Positions 24,722 to 32,376 of a stretch of DNA of 32,671 nt are shown here, piece after piece. This stretch comes from Mycolicibacterium vinylchloridicum. Lineage in GTDB: Bacteria; Actinomycetota; Actinomycetes; Mycobacteriales; Mycobacteriaceae. Below the pieces are notes generated by a model. It had not been told where the DNA came from, made no database searches, and saw only the letters and a list, made by a program, of their open reading frames with translations. Every line of letters starts with the position of its first letter. The first letter of the stretch is position 1. The stretch is taken from contig NZ_JACBJQ010000056.1 in NCBI RefSeq assembly GCF_013404075.1, forward strand, positions 1 to 32,671, written 5' to 3'. A program made the translations under genes and the position numbers.

Positions 24722-25392
24722 CGGCCGACGTGACGTTCCAGGTGCTCGACGTGACGCCCGAACGTTACGCGGTGACTCCGATCCTGGCTGCCGAGATCGG
24801 CATCACCGCGTCCGGTGACACCCCGATCCAGGCTATCGCGCTTCGGTGCCAGGTCCGTATCGAGCCGCTGCGCAGGTCGTATACCGACGAAGAGGCGGGC
24901 GGCCTCCTCGACTTGTTCGGCCCTCGCGAGCGCTGGGCCACCACCCAGCGCAGCTTCCTGTGGCTGCACACGGCGGCGATGGTGCCGGGCTTCGTCGGCA
25001 GCACCAAGGCGACACTGCCACTGGCGTGCACCTACGATGTCGAGGTCACCGGGGCCAAGTACTTCCACGCCCTGCGCGACGGCATGATTCCGCTGCAATT
25101 CCTGTTCAGCGGAACGATTTTCGATGCCAGCCAGCGATCGCTGAGCGTGCGGCAGGTCTCCTGGGAATGTGAGGACTCCTTCGACATGCCGGTCGCGGTG
25201 TGGCATGCCCTCGTGGCACAGCACTATCCTGACGCCGGCTGGGTTCGCCTGTCGAAAGACACCATCGCCGGGTTGTGCTCGTACAAGTCGGCGCGCGGCC
25301 TGCTCAGCGTCGACGAGGCCGTCGGCGCGCTGCTGACGGGATCCGGGCAGCCCACGTTGTGCACCAACGGATCCGGTTCGGAGAAGCCGTGA
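24718..25392 (+). CDS. Hydrogenase-associated DUF6084-type protein
   Basis: The protein has 224 residues from GTG 24718, which overlaps the previous stop (GTGA). It is predicted to be soluble and beta-rich, with conserved-looking stretches (LRCQVRIEPLRRSY, TYDVEVTGAKYFHALRDG, VPLQFLFSGT-like). I recall this as DUF6084, recurrent in group 1h hydrogenase operons; no biochemical role is known. No catalytic or Cys-ligand motif is evident. The end overlaps the next GTG by 3 nt. A structural or assembly partner of the hydrogenase is the reasonable guess. Confidence 0.75.
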   Translation: MTADVTFQVLDVTPERYAVTPILAAEIGITASGDTPIQAIALRCQVRIEPLRRSYTDEEAGGLLDLFGPRERWATTQRSFLWLHTAAMVPGFVGSTKATLPLACTYDVEVTGAKYFHALRDGMIPLQFLFSGTIFDASQRSLSVRQVSWECEDSFDMPVAVWHALVAQHYPDAGWVRLSKDTIAGLCSYKSARGLLSVDEAVGALLTGSGQPTLCTNGSGSEKP

Positions 25393-26744
25393 GCACCGGC
25401 TGGGACCGGGCCCGCGCCGTCGCCGACGCGGTGCTCTACGAGGGGTATCTGCTCTACCCCTACCGGGCATCGTCGCGAAAGAACCAGTGCCGCTGGCAGT
25501 TCGGCGTTCTCGGGCCGCCCGGCGCCGCGGAAGCCGGAATCGGCGAAGAACGATCGCTCGACAGCCAGTTCCTGATCGCGGACGGCGGCAGGCTCACGCT
25601 GGTCGTGCGGTTCCTCCAACTGCAGCACCGCCAGGCCGAGCGTTTCGAGGACGGAAGCTGGGTTCCCGTCGACGAACTCGTAACACCCGGCGGGCACTGG
25701 CTGAGCTGGGATGAGGCCGTCGAGTGCGAGATCGACGTCGGCACATTGGAACTCGACGACGGGAATCGATCCTGGACGTTGCCGTTGACGGTGCCCGGTG
25801 GCACCGCTGTCACGGATGTCGACGGGGGCCGGCTGGTGCGAACCCGACGCGATCTGTCTGCTGTGGTCACCGTCGACGTGGTGGGCGACGACGGTCTGTA
25901 CCGCGTGAGTCTCTCGGTCAGCAACACCACTGCGCCGGCAGCCGGTCCCGCCGAGGCGATCGCGGGCTCGATGATCGGCACCCATGTCATCGCTGAATGC
26001 GCTGGCGGGCAGTTCGTCTCGCTGCTCGAGCCGCCGCCGAGCGCACGCGCGGCCGTGGCACGATGCCGGCACAACAGATGCTTTCCCGTGCTCGCCGGCG
26101 CACCGGGCGAGGACGATCTGCTGTTGATCTCGCCGATCATCCTCTACGACCATCCGCAGGTGGCCGAGCAGAGCGAGGGCGCCCTCTACGACTCGACCGA
26201 GATCGACGAGATCCTGACCCTGCGAGTGATGACCATGACCGACGAGGAGAAGGCGCAAGCACGGGCCACTGACCCACTGGCGGCCGCGATCATCGATCGC
26301 TGTGATGCGATGTCGCCCGAAGCGATGCAACGGCTGCACGGCGTGCTGCGCGACCCGCACGCCGGGACGACCCCCGCCGGGTTGGTCCCCGAAGTGCCCG
26401 ACGGCGTCGACTGGTGGGATCCGTTGGCGGACCAGCAGGTCCGTCCCGAGGTCGACGCTGTCCTGATCTGTGGTGTGCCGGTGGCCCGCGGCAGCCGAGT
26501 CCGGCTCCGGCCCAGCCGCCGCGCCGACGCCCAGGACATCTTCGTCGCGGGAAGGACCGCCCGCGTCACCTCCGTTCACGAAGACGTCGACGGCAACACC
26601 CATGTCGGGGTGGTGGTCGACGACGACCCGGCCGCCGACCTGCACGAGTGGTACGGACGCTACCTCTACTTCGCTCCCGACGAGGTCGAGCCGCTCGACC
26701 TGCAACCGTCCGACCCGGAAAGGAGTTCGACATGGCAGTCATAG
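25389..26744 (+). CDS. Hydrogenase-operon protein of unknown function (451 aa)
   Basis: The start GTG 25389 overlaps the preceding stop; the open frame further upstream is only overlap. The N-terminus has LYEGYLLYPYRASSRKNQ, a conserved-looking block. The middle is beta-rich with VVRFLQLQHRQ. The final 90 residues look like a small barrel (RGSRVRLRPSRR...TARVTSVHEDVDGNTHVGVVVDDDP...YLYFAPDEVEPL). No signal peptide, membrane segment, Walker motif or Cys cluster was found. Large proteins of this type recur in high-affinity hydrogenase operons, without a known role. It overlaps the following mini-gene by 13 nt. Confidence 0.75.
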   Translation: MSTGWDRARAVADAVLYEGYLLYPYRASSRKNQCRWQFGVLGPPGAAEAGIGEERSLDSQFLIADGGRLTLVVRFLQLQHRQAERFEDGSWVPVDELVTPGGHWLSWDEAVECEIDVGTLELDDGNRSWTLPLTVPGGTAVTDVDGGRLVRTRRDLSAVVTVDVVGDDGLYRVSLSVSNTTAPAAGPAEAIAGSMIGTHVIAECAGGQFVSLLEPPPSARAAVARCRHNRCFPVLAGAPGEDDLLLISPIILYDHPQVAEQSEGALYDSTEIDEILTLRVMTMTDEEKAQARATDPLAAAIIDRCDAMSPEAMQRLHGVLRDPHAGTTPAGLVPEVPDGVDWWDPLADQQVRPEVDAVLICGVPVARGSRVRLRPSRRADAQDIFVAGRTARVTSVHEDVDGNTHVGVVVDDDPAADLHEWYGRYLYFAPDEVEPLDLQPSDPERSSTWQS

Positions 26745-26851
26745 GATGGATCGCCACATGCGTGGTCGCGGCCGCGGTGGTGGCCGGCGCGGTGATCGGG
26801 GTTCGTTCGATCCCCGACGTCCAGCGCTACCTTCGGATCCGGCACATGTAG
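26732..26851 (+). CDS. 39-residue single-span membrane protein (DUF6893-like)
   Basis: The product has a hydrophobic helix (about residues 2-25, AVIGWIATCVVAAAVVAGAV) followed by a basic tail RSIPDVQRYLRIRHM. AAAGGAG lies 6 nt before ATG 26732, a better ribosome site than most genes nearby have, which supports it being real. It overlaps the previous gene by 13 nt and ends 7 nt before the protease gene. The pattern resembles the DUF6893 small-protein family. It may tether the otherwise soluble hydrogenase or HhyE to the membrane; that is inference. Confidence 0.75.
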   Translation: MAVIGWIATCVVAAAVVAGAVIGVRSIPDVQRYLRIRHM

Positions 26852-26858
26852 CGATTCG

Positions 26859-27350
26859 ATGCCGTCACGCATTCTGGTCGCCGGAATCGGGAACATCTTC
26901 CTCGGCGACGATGGGTTCGGGTCAGAAGTGGTCCGCCTGCTCTGCGCAACCGATGGTGCCGGGCCGGATGTCCGGGTCACCGACTACGGCATCGGTGGCA
27001 TGCACTTGGCGTACGACCTGCTCGACACCTGGTCGGCGCTGATACTCGTCGATGCCCTACCCGACCGCGGCTCACCGGGATCCCTCCACGTGTTCGCCGC
27101 CGATCACGAATCCTTCGGTTCGACAGCCGCGCTGGATGCTCACGGCATGGATCCCGGCACGGTCTTTGCCAGCCTGAGAGCCCTGGGCGGAACGGCGCCC
27201 CCCACCATCGTCGTCGGATGTGAGGTCGCTGACACTGCCGACGGGATCGGGTTGAGCGAGCCGGTCCGCGCGGCGGTTCCCGCGGCGTTGGACGCTGTCC
27301 GCGCAGCGATTGTGCTGGCGCGCGAACGATCTACCGCGCAGGAGGTGTGA
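26859..27350 (+). CDS. Hydrogenase maturation endopeptidase (HyaD/HycI family)
   Basis: This 163-residue nickel-dependent protease family member cleaves the large-subunit C-terminal peptide after Ni insertion. It has the N-terminal GIGNIFLGDDGFG motif, with the metal-sensing Asp/Glu region, DALPDRGSPGSL with the second Asp, and a His in LDAHGMDPG. The expected substrate is HhyL cut after His576, as it is encoded in the same operon. It lies 7 nt after the small membrane protein and 4 nt before the second hypC. Confidence 0.93.
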   Translation: MPSRILVAGIGNIFLGDDGFGSEVVRLLCATDGAGPDVRVTDYGIGGMHLAYDLLDTWSALILVDALPDRGSPGSLHVFAADHESFGSTAALDAHGMDPGTVFASLRALGGTAPPTIVVGCEVADTADGIGLSEPVRAAVPAALDAVRAAIVLARERSTAQEV

Positions 27351-27354
27351 GCCC

Positions 27355-27603
27355 ATGTGTCTTGGCATACCCGGTCGGGTGGTCAGCCCGGTGGAGGGCT
27401 ACGGGGGGCAGCTGATCCTGGCTGATGTCGCCGGGGAGTTGCGCCGTGTCAACATCGGCATGCTGCCCGAGGAGACATTCGCCCCTGGAGACTGGGTCAT
27501 CATTCACATGGGCTTCGTGGTCGAGAAGACCGACGCGCAGGGCGCCGAGGCGGCGCTGACCGGGCTGCGACTCATGGGCAGCGGGCTCGACGAGGGACCA
27601 TGA
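27355..27603 (+). CDS. hypC: Hydrogenase assembly chaperone HypC (copy 2)
   Basis: The 82 residues start MCLGIPGRV with the essential Cys2; the barrel continues to WVIIHMGFVVEKTDAQGA. AGGAGGTG lies 8 nt before ATG 27355. Copy 1 (16138-16413) is clearly different in sequence and lies in the hypFCDE operon. Being next to the HhyL protease, copy 2 may be the HhyL-specific chaperone, as in organisms with HypC/HybG pairs. It overlaps the next gene by 4 nt. Confidence 0.93.
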   Translation: MCLGIPGRVVSPVEGYGGQLILADVAGELRRVNIGMLPEETFAPGDWVIIHMGFVVEKTDAQGAEAALTGLRLMGSGLDEGP

Positions 27604-28331
27604 CGGCGCGACTGCCGGTCGACGCACAGGGATGGGAGTTGTTCGCCCGCTTCGCATTCCCACCCAACGAGCTCGGCTATTGCGGTCCGCCGGACGCGTC
27701 TGTGCTGCTGTCCGGCCACGGACGTGCCGACATCGCCGGACATGCCCAGGGTTTCGACGGCGCCTGGGCGTACCTCGAGGAGATCGCGGCGGCGGCCGGT
27801 ATCGGCGATCCGCTCGACACCGAGGTGGTGCGTAGCTACTGGGTGGGCGGACCGCTGCTCGACACCGTGGATCCCGCTGCTTTCACGGCGAGGCTGCGCA
27901 CCCTGTTCGCCAACCAGCCCACCGGCGTGCTCGACAGCGTCGGCAGCAACGGCCAGGCTCACCACAGCTTTCACGTGTTGGTCGTCTATCCCTGGATACG
28001 GTTTCTCGCCGGCGATCCGACCACGCCGCTGCGGATTCTGCAGGCTTGCCGGATCCGCTGGGGCACGGTCGACTCCGTCGATGACGACCATGTCGGCGTG
28101 CTCTCCCGGCCGCTGCGCTTCGACGGAGACCGGCTGTACCTCGGCGCCGAGGTATTCGAGACGGTGCGCTGGCGCCGCGGGGGCGTGACGTTGGCGCCGC
28201 GGCCGGCGACAGGCGATAGGGTTGCCGCCCATTGGGATTGGATATGCGGTCAGCTGAGTGAGGAGGAGGTCACCGCACTGGCCGCGGCTACGACGGCGAC
28301 GGTCGAACTGGTGAACTCGGTACGCCGCTAG
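27600..28331 (+). CDS. Hydrogenase-associated DUF6390-type protein
   Basis: This 243-residue soluble protein has FAFPPNELGYCGPPD near the start, SNGQAHHSFHVLVVYPWIRFL in the middle and LYLGAEVFETVRWRRGG near the end. I recognise it as DUF6390-type, found at the end of group 1h hydrogenase operons; function unknown. His-rich and Cys residues (AHHSFH, YCGPP) might bind metal. It overlaps hypC copy 2 by 4 nt and converges on the receiver gene with a 4-nt overlap of stop regions, closing the operon. Confidence 0.75.
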   Translation: MTARLPVDAQGWELFARFAFPPNELGYCGPPDASVLLSGHGRADIAGHAQGFDGAWAYLEEIAAAAGIGDPLDTEVVRSYWVGGPLLDTVDPAAFTARLRTLFANQPTGVLDSVGSNGQAHHSFHVLVVYPWIRFLAGDPTTPLRILQACRIRWGTVDSVDDDHVGVLSRPLRFDGDRLYLGAEVFETVRWRRGGVTLAPRPATGDRVAAHWDWICGQLSEEEVTALAAATTATVELVNSVRR

Positions 28332-28711
28332 CGCCGCAGCGCACCGATCACCGCGGCGGTCAGCGCCGCGGGTTCCAGCGGATGCGGCACGGCGGCGTCG
28401 GCGCGCGACCAGCGCGCCAGCCAGTCGTCCGTAGGTCGCCCGGTCAGCACGATCAGCGGCGGACAACCGGCGATTTCGTCCTTGAGTTGTTTGGCGATCC
28501 CCATCCCACCCGCGGGAGTGGCTTCTCCGTCGAGAATCGCCACGTCGACCTCACCAGAGTCCATGCGCTGCATCACCATCGCGGGCGTGGCGATCTCGAG
28601 GAAGTCGAACTCGGGAAGGTCCGCGGCGGGGCGGCGCCCCAGGACCGTGACCACACGGCGCCGGGTCGCATGGTTGTCGCTGTACACCAGCACGGTAAAG
28701 GGTGTGGTCAT
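28328..28711 (-). CDS. Rv3143-like atypical response-regulator receiver
   Basis: This 127-residue stand-alone receiver domain has no output domain. It closely matches, from memory, M. tuberculosis Rv3143, which lies next to the nuo operon there, as this gene lies near nuoN here. The phospho-acceptor Asp is plausible in VAILDGEATP and the Thr in VLTGRP. The conserved Lys-Pro near the end is His-Pro (PHPLEP), so phosphorylation chemistry may be altered. ATG 28711 was chosen because the upstream open frame lacks receiver similarity. It is divergent from fructose bisphosphatase and might regulate it or complex I. Confidence 0.85.
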   Translation of the reverse strand: MTTPFTVLVYSDNHATRRRVVTVLGRRPAADLPEFDFLEIATPAMVMQRMDSGEVDVAILDGEATPAGGMGIAKQLKDEIAGCPPLIVLTGRPTDDWLARWSRADAAVPHPLEPAALTAAVIGALRR

Positions 28712-28757
28712 AGCGTGATCGTAAGCCCGCAATCGCCTTCGATGGCTGGGCAATACG

Positions 28758-28792
28758 CCATCCCCCCGCCGGGCCACCCGCACGGGGGATGG
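28758..28792. promoter_or_regulatory. Strong GC hairpin upstream of fructose bisphosphatase
   Basis: CCATCCCCC and GGGGGATGG form a perfect 9-bp stem with a 17-nt loop, followed by a second small hairpin GGGAG-TCCG-CTCCC (28791-28804) that shares two bases with it. They lie in the 167-bp gap between the divergent receiver and FBPase genes. The arrangement suggests alternative structures in an mRNA leader, or an operator. Confidence 0.4.
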
Positions 28793-28878
28793 GAGTCCGC
28801 TCCCCCACCGGGACCATCGAACCGACCACAAGTCGTGGGTTATGTCATGCGCGCGGATCGCGAGGAGGAGTGCAGGTC

Positions 28879-29952
28879 ATGCTCACCAACCAGACCACGC
28901 TGGTGCGGTTCCTGATCGAGGAGCGCCGCCATCACCCCGACGCCAGTGGGGAGCTCAACGCGTTGATCCTCGATGTCGCGCTGGCCTGCAAAGCGATCTC
29001 GAACCGGGTTGCGCAAGGCGAACTCGGGGGCGTGCTGGGCTCCGCTGACGTGGTCAACGTCCAAGGTGAAGTGCAGCAGAAACTGGACGTCCTGGCCAAC
29101 GAGTACTTCGTGCGCGCCTGCGAATGGGGCGGACAGGTGGCCGGAATGGTCTCCGAGGAGCTGGATGACCCGTATTCATTGCCCGTCCAGTACCCGCGGG
29201 GCAAGTACCTGCTGATCTTCGACCCGCTCGACGGCTCTTCCAATATCGACGTGAATGTCTCGGTCGGCAGCATCTTTTCGATCCTGCGTGCACCCAACCC
29301 GGGCGTGGACGCCACGTTGGAGGACTTCCTGCAACCGGGCACCGAGCAGGTGTGCGCCGGTTACGCGATCTACGGCCCGTCCACCATGCTGGTTCTGACG
29401 GTCGGGACGGGGGTGCACGCGTTCACCCTCGACCCGGCTCTGGGTGAGTTCTTCCTGAGCCGGCAGTCCATCCGGATCCCCGGGCACACGAAGGAATTCG
29501 CCATCAATGCCTCCAACCGCCGATTCTGGGAGCCGGCGGTGCAGCGCTATATCGAGGAGTGCCAGGCCGGCCAGACAGGGCCCCGCGCCAAAGACTTCAA
29601 CATGCGCTGGGTGGCCTCGTTGGTGGCCGAGACTCATCGCATCCTCACCCGTGGCGGAGTGTTCCTCTATCCGCGGGATTCGAAAGATCCGTCCAAGCCG
29701 GGCCGGCTTCGCCTGCTCTACGAGGCCAACCCGATCGCCTTCCTCGTCGAACAGGCGGGTGGCCTGTCGAGCACCGGCCGCGGTCGCCTGCTCGAGGTTC
29801 AGCCGACGAGCTTGCATCAGCGAGTGCCGTTGATCTTCGGCGCCGCCGAGGAGGTCCGGCGGATCGAGGACTACCACACTGACAGCAACGATCGCCCAGA
29901 TGGCTTGCCGCTATATGGCGTTCGCGGCCTCTTCCGGTCTTCGGCGAGCTGA
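28879..29952 (+). CDS. Class I fructose-1,6-bisphosphatase
   Basis: This 357-residue enzyme hydrolyses fructose-1,6-bisphosphate to fructose-6-phosphate in gluconeogenesis and the Calvin cycle. The metal/phosphate motif DPLDGSSNIDVNVSVG spans residues 115-130, with the catalytic Glu pair nearby (EELDDPY, residues 93-99) and the substrate loop YGPSTMLVLTVG. Mycobacteria normally use the unrelated class II enzyme GlpX, so a class I gene is notable. GAGGAGGAG precedes ATG 28879. The phosphoribulokinase gene follows after 11 nt, which points to a cbb-type operon (cbbF-cbbP). Confidence 0.93.
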   Translation: MLTNQTTLVRFLIEERRHHPDASGELNALILDVALACKAISNRVAQGELGGVLGSADVVNVQGEVQQKLDVLANEYFVRACEWGGQVAGMVSEELDDPYSLPVQYPRGKYLLIFDPLDGSSNIDVNVSVGSIFSILRAPNPGVDATLEDFLQPGTEQVCAGYAIYGPSTMLVLTVGTGVHAFTLDPALGEFFLSRQSIRIPGHTKEFAINASNRRFWEPAVQRYIEECQAGQTGPRAKDFNMRWVASLVAETHRILTRGGVFLYPRDSKDPSKPGRLRLLYEANPIAFLVEQAGGLSSTGRGRLLEVQPTSLHQRVPLIFGAAEEVRRIEDYHTDSNDRPDGLPLYGVRGLFRSSAS

Positions 29953-29963
29953 AAGGAGCTCCG

Positions 29964-30848
29964 ATGTCTCGTCTGCATCCGATCATCTCGGTGACTGGCT
30001 CGTCGGGGGCGGGCACGACGTCCGTCATGCGCACGTTCGATCAGATCTTCCGCAGGGAGGGCATCAACGTGGCCTATGTGGAGGGCGATAGCTTCCACAG
30101 GTTCGACAGGGCCGAGATGAAGCTCCAGATCGCTGACGCTCACGCCCGCGGCGATCACACGTTCAGCCATTTCGGGCCCGAGTCCAATCTGTTCACCGAG
30201 CTGCAGGACTTGTTCTGCTCCTACGGTGAAACCGGGACGGGCAAGGTGCGCAAGTACTTACACGACGCTACCGAGGCCGCCCCCTACGATCAGGAGCCGG
30301 GCACCTTCACCCCGTGGGAGACGCTGCCCGACGGCACCGACATGTTGTTCTATGAGGGTCTGCACGGCGCGATCGTCACCGAGGACGTCGACGTCACCCG
30401 CTACGCGGATCTCAAGATCGGCGTGGTCCCGGTGATCAACCTGGAGTGGATTCAGAAGCTGCACCGCGACAAGGTGTCCCGCGGGTACACCTCCGAAGCG
30501 GTGACCGACACCATCCTGCGCCGGATGCCCGACTACGTGAACTTCATCTGCTCCCAGTTCTCCCACACCGACGTGAACTTCCAGCGTGTTCCGATGGTCG
30601 ATACGTCCAATCCGTTCATCGCCCGGTCGATCCCGACCGCCGACGAATCGATGGTGATCATCCGCTTCCGCGACCCGCACGGCATCGACTTCCCGTATCT
30701 GCTCTCGATGCTGCACGATTCGTTCATGTCCCGGGCCAACACCATCGTCTGCCCGGGCGGGAAGATGGATCTGGCGATGCAGTTGATTTTCACGCCGATG
30801 GTCCTGAGACTGTTCGAACGCCGCAAGGCCGAACTGACAGTGGGCTGA
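29964..30848 (+). CDS. cbbP: Phosphoribulokinase, bacterial class I type
   Basis: This 294-residue kinase makes ribulose-1,5-bisphosphate, the RuBisCO substrate, from ribulose-5-phosphate and ATP; it has no common role outside the Calvin cycle. The P-loop is GSSGAGTTS (residues 12-20), lacking Lys as is usual in this family. Further motifs are EGDSFHRF, YEGLHGA, KIGVVPVINLEWIQKLHRDK, and DTSNPFIARSIPTADES. It closely follows proteobacterial class I PRK in length and motifs. AAAGGAG lies 5 nt before ATG 29964. It converges on nuoN with only 1 nt between stop codons. Confidence 0.95.
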   Translation: MSRLHPIISVTGSSGAGTTSVMRTFDQIFRREGINVAYVEGDSFHRFDRAEMKLQIADAHARGDHTFSHFGPESNLFTELQDLFCSYGETGTGKVRKYLHDATEAAPYDQEPGTFTPWETLPDGTDMLFYEGLHGAIVTEDVDVTRYADLKIGVVPVINLEWIQKLHRDKVSRGYTSEAVTDTILRRMPDYVNFICSQFSHTDVNFQRVPMVDTSNPFIARSIPTADESMVIIRFRDPHGIDFPYLLSMLHDSFMSRANTIVCPGGKMDLAMQLIFTPMVLRLFERRKAELTVG

Positions 30849-30857
30849 CTCAGCCCA
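30841..30857. terminator. Shared hairpin across two convergent stop codons
   Basis: TGGGCTG-ACT-CAGCCCA is a perfect 7-bp stem with a 3-nt loop. It contains the stop codons of both phosphoribulokinase (30846-30848, plus) and nuoN (30850-30852, minus). With convergent genes 1 nt apart, it may end transcription in both directions. No T-run follows, as is common in mycobacteria. Confidence 0.5.
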
Positions 30858-32376
30858 AGAATGCCCCGGCGGCATTCACGAGGTCCAGCAGCGGCTGGGG
30901 CAGGCATCCGAATGCCACCGTCACCACGGCCGCCGTCGCGATGGCAGTCCCGGTCAGCCAATCCGACGCGTGCACCCGCGCCGGCTGTGCGGGTGTGTCC
31001 CCGGCGTACATCAACACCACCACCCGCGCGTAGACGAAAGCTGTGACAGCACTGGCGATCACGCCGACCAGGACGAGCAGCAGCTGCCCGCCGTGTGCTG
31101 CCGCAGCGAAGACCGCGAACTTGCCGATGAATCCGCTGGTGAGCGGGATGCCGGCGAAGGCGAGCAAGAACAACGAGAACACCATCGCGGTCAGCGGATG
31201 CCGCCGCCCCAGCCCGGACCAGTTGACGATCGTGGTCTCCTCACCACCGGAGTGGTTGCGCACCAGGCCGATCACGGCGAATGCGCCCACCGTGGTCAAC
31301 GCATAGGTTGCCAAGTAGAACAGGGTCGCCGGCAGACCGGTGCCGTTCGCGGCGACGACACCGGTGAGGATGAAGCCGGCCTGTGCCACGGCCGAGTATC
31401 CGAGCAGCCGCTTGAGGTCTTCCTGGCCGACGGCCAGTACCGCGCCGGCCACCATGGTCATCATCGCGACGAGCGACAGGACCGGTCTCCAGTCGTGGTT
31501 GAGGCCGGTCAGCGCGACGTGGAAGATGCGCAGCATGGCGCCGAACGCGGCGACCTTGGTGGCTGCGGCCATGAAGGCGGTGATGGGGGTTGGCGCGCCT
31601 TGATAGACGTCGGGGATCCAGGAGTGGAACGGCACCGCACCGACTTTGAACAGCACGCCGACGGCGACCAGCGACGCGCCGGCGAGAGCGAGTGTGTCGT
31701 CGGTGCCGGCGTCGATGGCCCGCGCGATGCCGGTCAGGCTCATGGTGCCGGCATAGCCGTAGAGCAGGGCGATGCCGTAGAGGAAGAAGGCCGAGGAGAA
31801 TGCGCCGAGGAGGAAGTATTTCAGCGCGGCTTCCTGGGACAGCAGCCGCCTGCGGCGGGCCAGGCCGCACATGAGGTACAGCGGTAGTGAGAACACTTCC
31901 AGCGCAATGAACATCGTCAGGAAGTCACCCGCGGCCACGAAGATCAGCATGCCGGCGACTGAGAACATGGTCAGCGGGAACACCTCGGTCTGCACGTTGT
32001 CGACCTGAAGTGCGGTCTTCTCCGCGACGCTGCCCGGCACCGTCGACGCCTGCGGCGTGAACGACAGTGAGCCACCGCGGGGATCGCGTTGCGCGACCAA
32101 TGCTGTCGATATCAGGCCGACCATGAGCACGACGCCCTGAAGGAACGTCGCCGGGCCATCGGAGATGACGGCGCCGGCGACCGCGGATCCGGCGGTGCCC
32201 GCCAACGCGATGACGGCGAGCAGTGCCGCCGTCAGCCCGATCAGGCTCAGGCAGAGCTGTAGCTGGGAGCGGCGTCGGCGGGGCGCGAAGGCTTCGAGCA
32301 GCACCCCGGTGACCGCGGTACCGAGGACGATCAACATTGGTGAGAGCTGGCCATATTCGATGCTGGGCGCGTTCAT
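30850..32376 (-). CDS. nuoN: NADH-quinone oxidoreductase subunit N
   Basis: This 508-residue antiporter-like membrane subunit of complex I pumps protons. About 14 hydrophobic helices are visible. Conserved charged residues are in the family positions: Glu in FIALEVFSLPLYLMCG, Lys in FKVGAVPFHSWIPDVYQGAPTP, Lys in KRLLGYSAVAQAGF. ATG 32376 was chosen because it overlaps the nuoM stop (ATGA) and gives the normal length; the upstream open frame is nuoM antiphase. It is the last gene of the nuo operon, which continues to the right beyond the window. Confidence 0.95.
   Translation of the reverse strand: MNAPSIEYGQLSPMLIVLGTAVTGVLLEAFAPRRRRSQLQLCLSLIGLTAALLAVIALAGTAGSAVAGAVISDGPATFLQGVVLMVGLISTALVAQRDPRGGSLSFTPQASTVPGSVAEKTALQVDNVQTEVFPLTMFSVAGMLIFVAAGDFLTMFIALEVFSLPLYLMCGLARRRRLLSQEAALKYFLLGAFSSAFFLYGIALLYGYAGTMSLTGIARAIDAGTDDTLALAGASLVAVGVLFKVGAVPFHSWIPDVYQGAPTPITAFMAAATKVAAFGAMLRIFHVALTGLNHDWRPVLSLVAMMTMVAGAVLAVGQEDLKRLLGYSAVAQAGFILTGVVAANGTGLPATLFYLATYALTTVGAFAVIGLVRNHSGGEETTIVNWSGLGRRHPLTAMVFSLFLLAFAGIPLTSGFIGKFAVFAAAAHGGQLLLVLVGVIASAVTAFVYARVVVLMYAGDTPAQPARVHASDWLTGTAIATAAVVTVAFGCLPQPLLDLVNAAGAFLG

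Noticed and set aside
25224..26705. Minus-strand frame of 493 codons
   Set aside because: It lies opposite two coupled hydrogenase-operon genes and has a composition typical of antisense frames.
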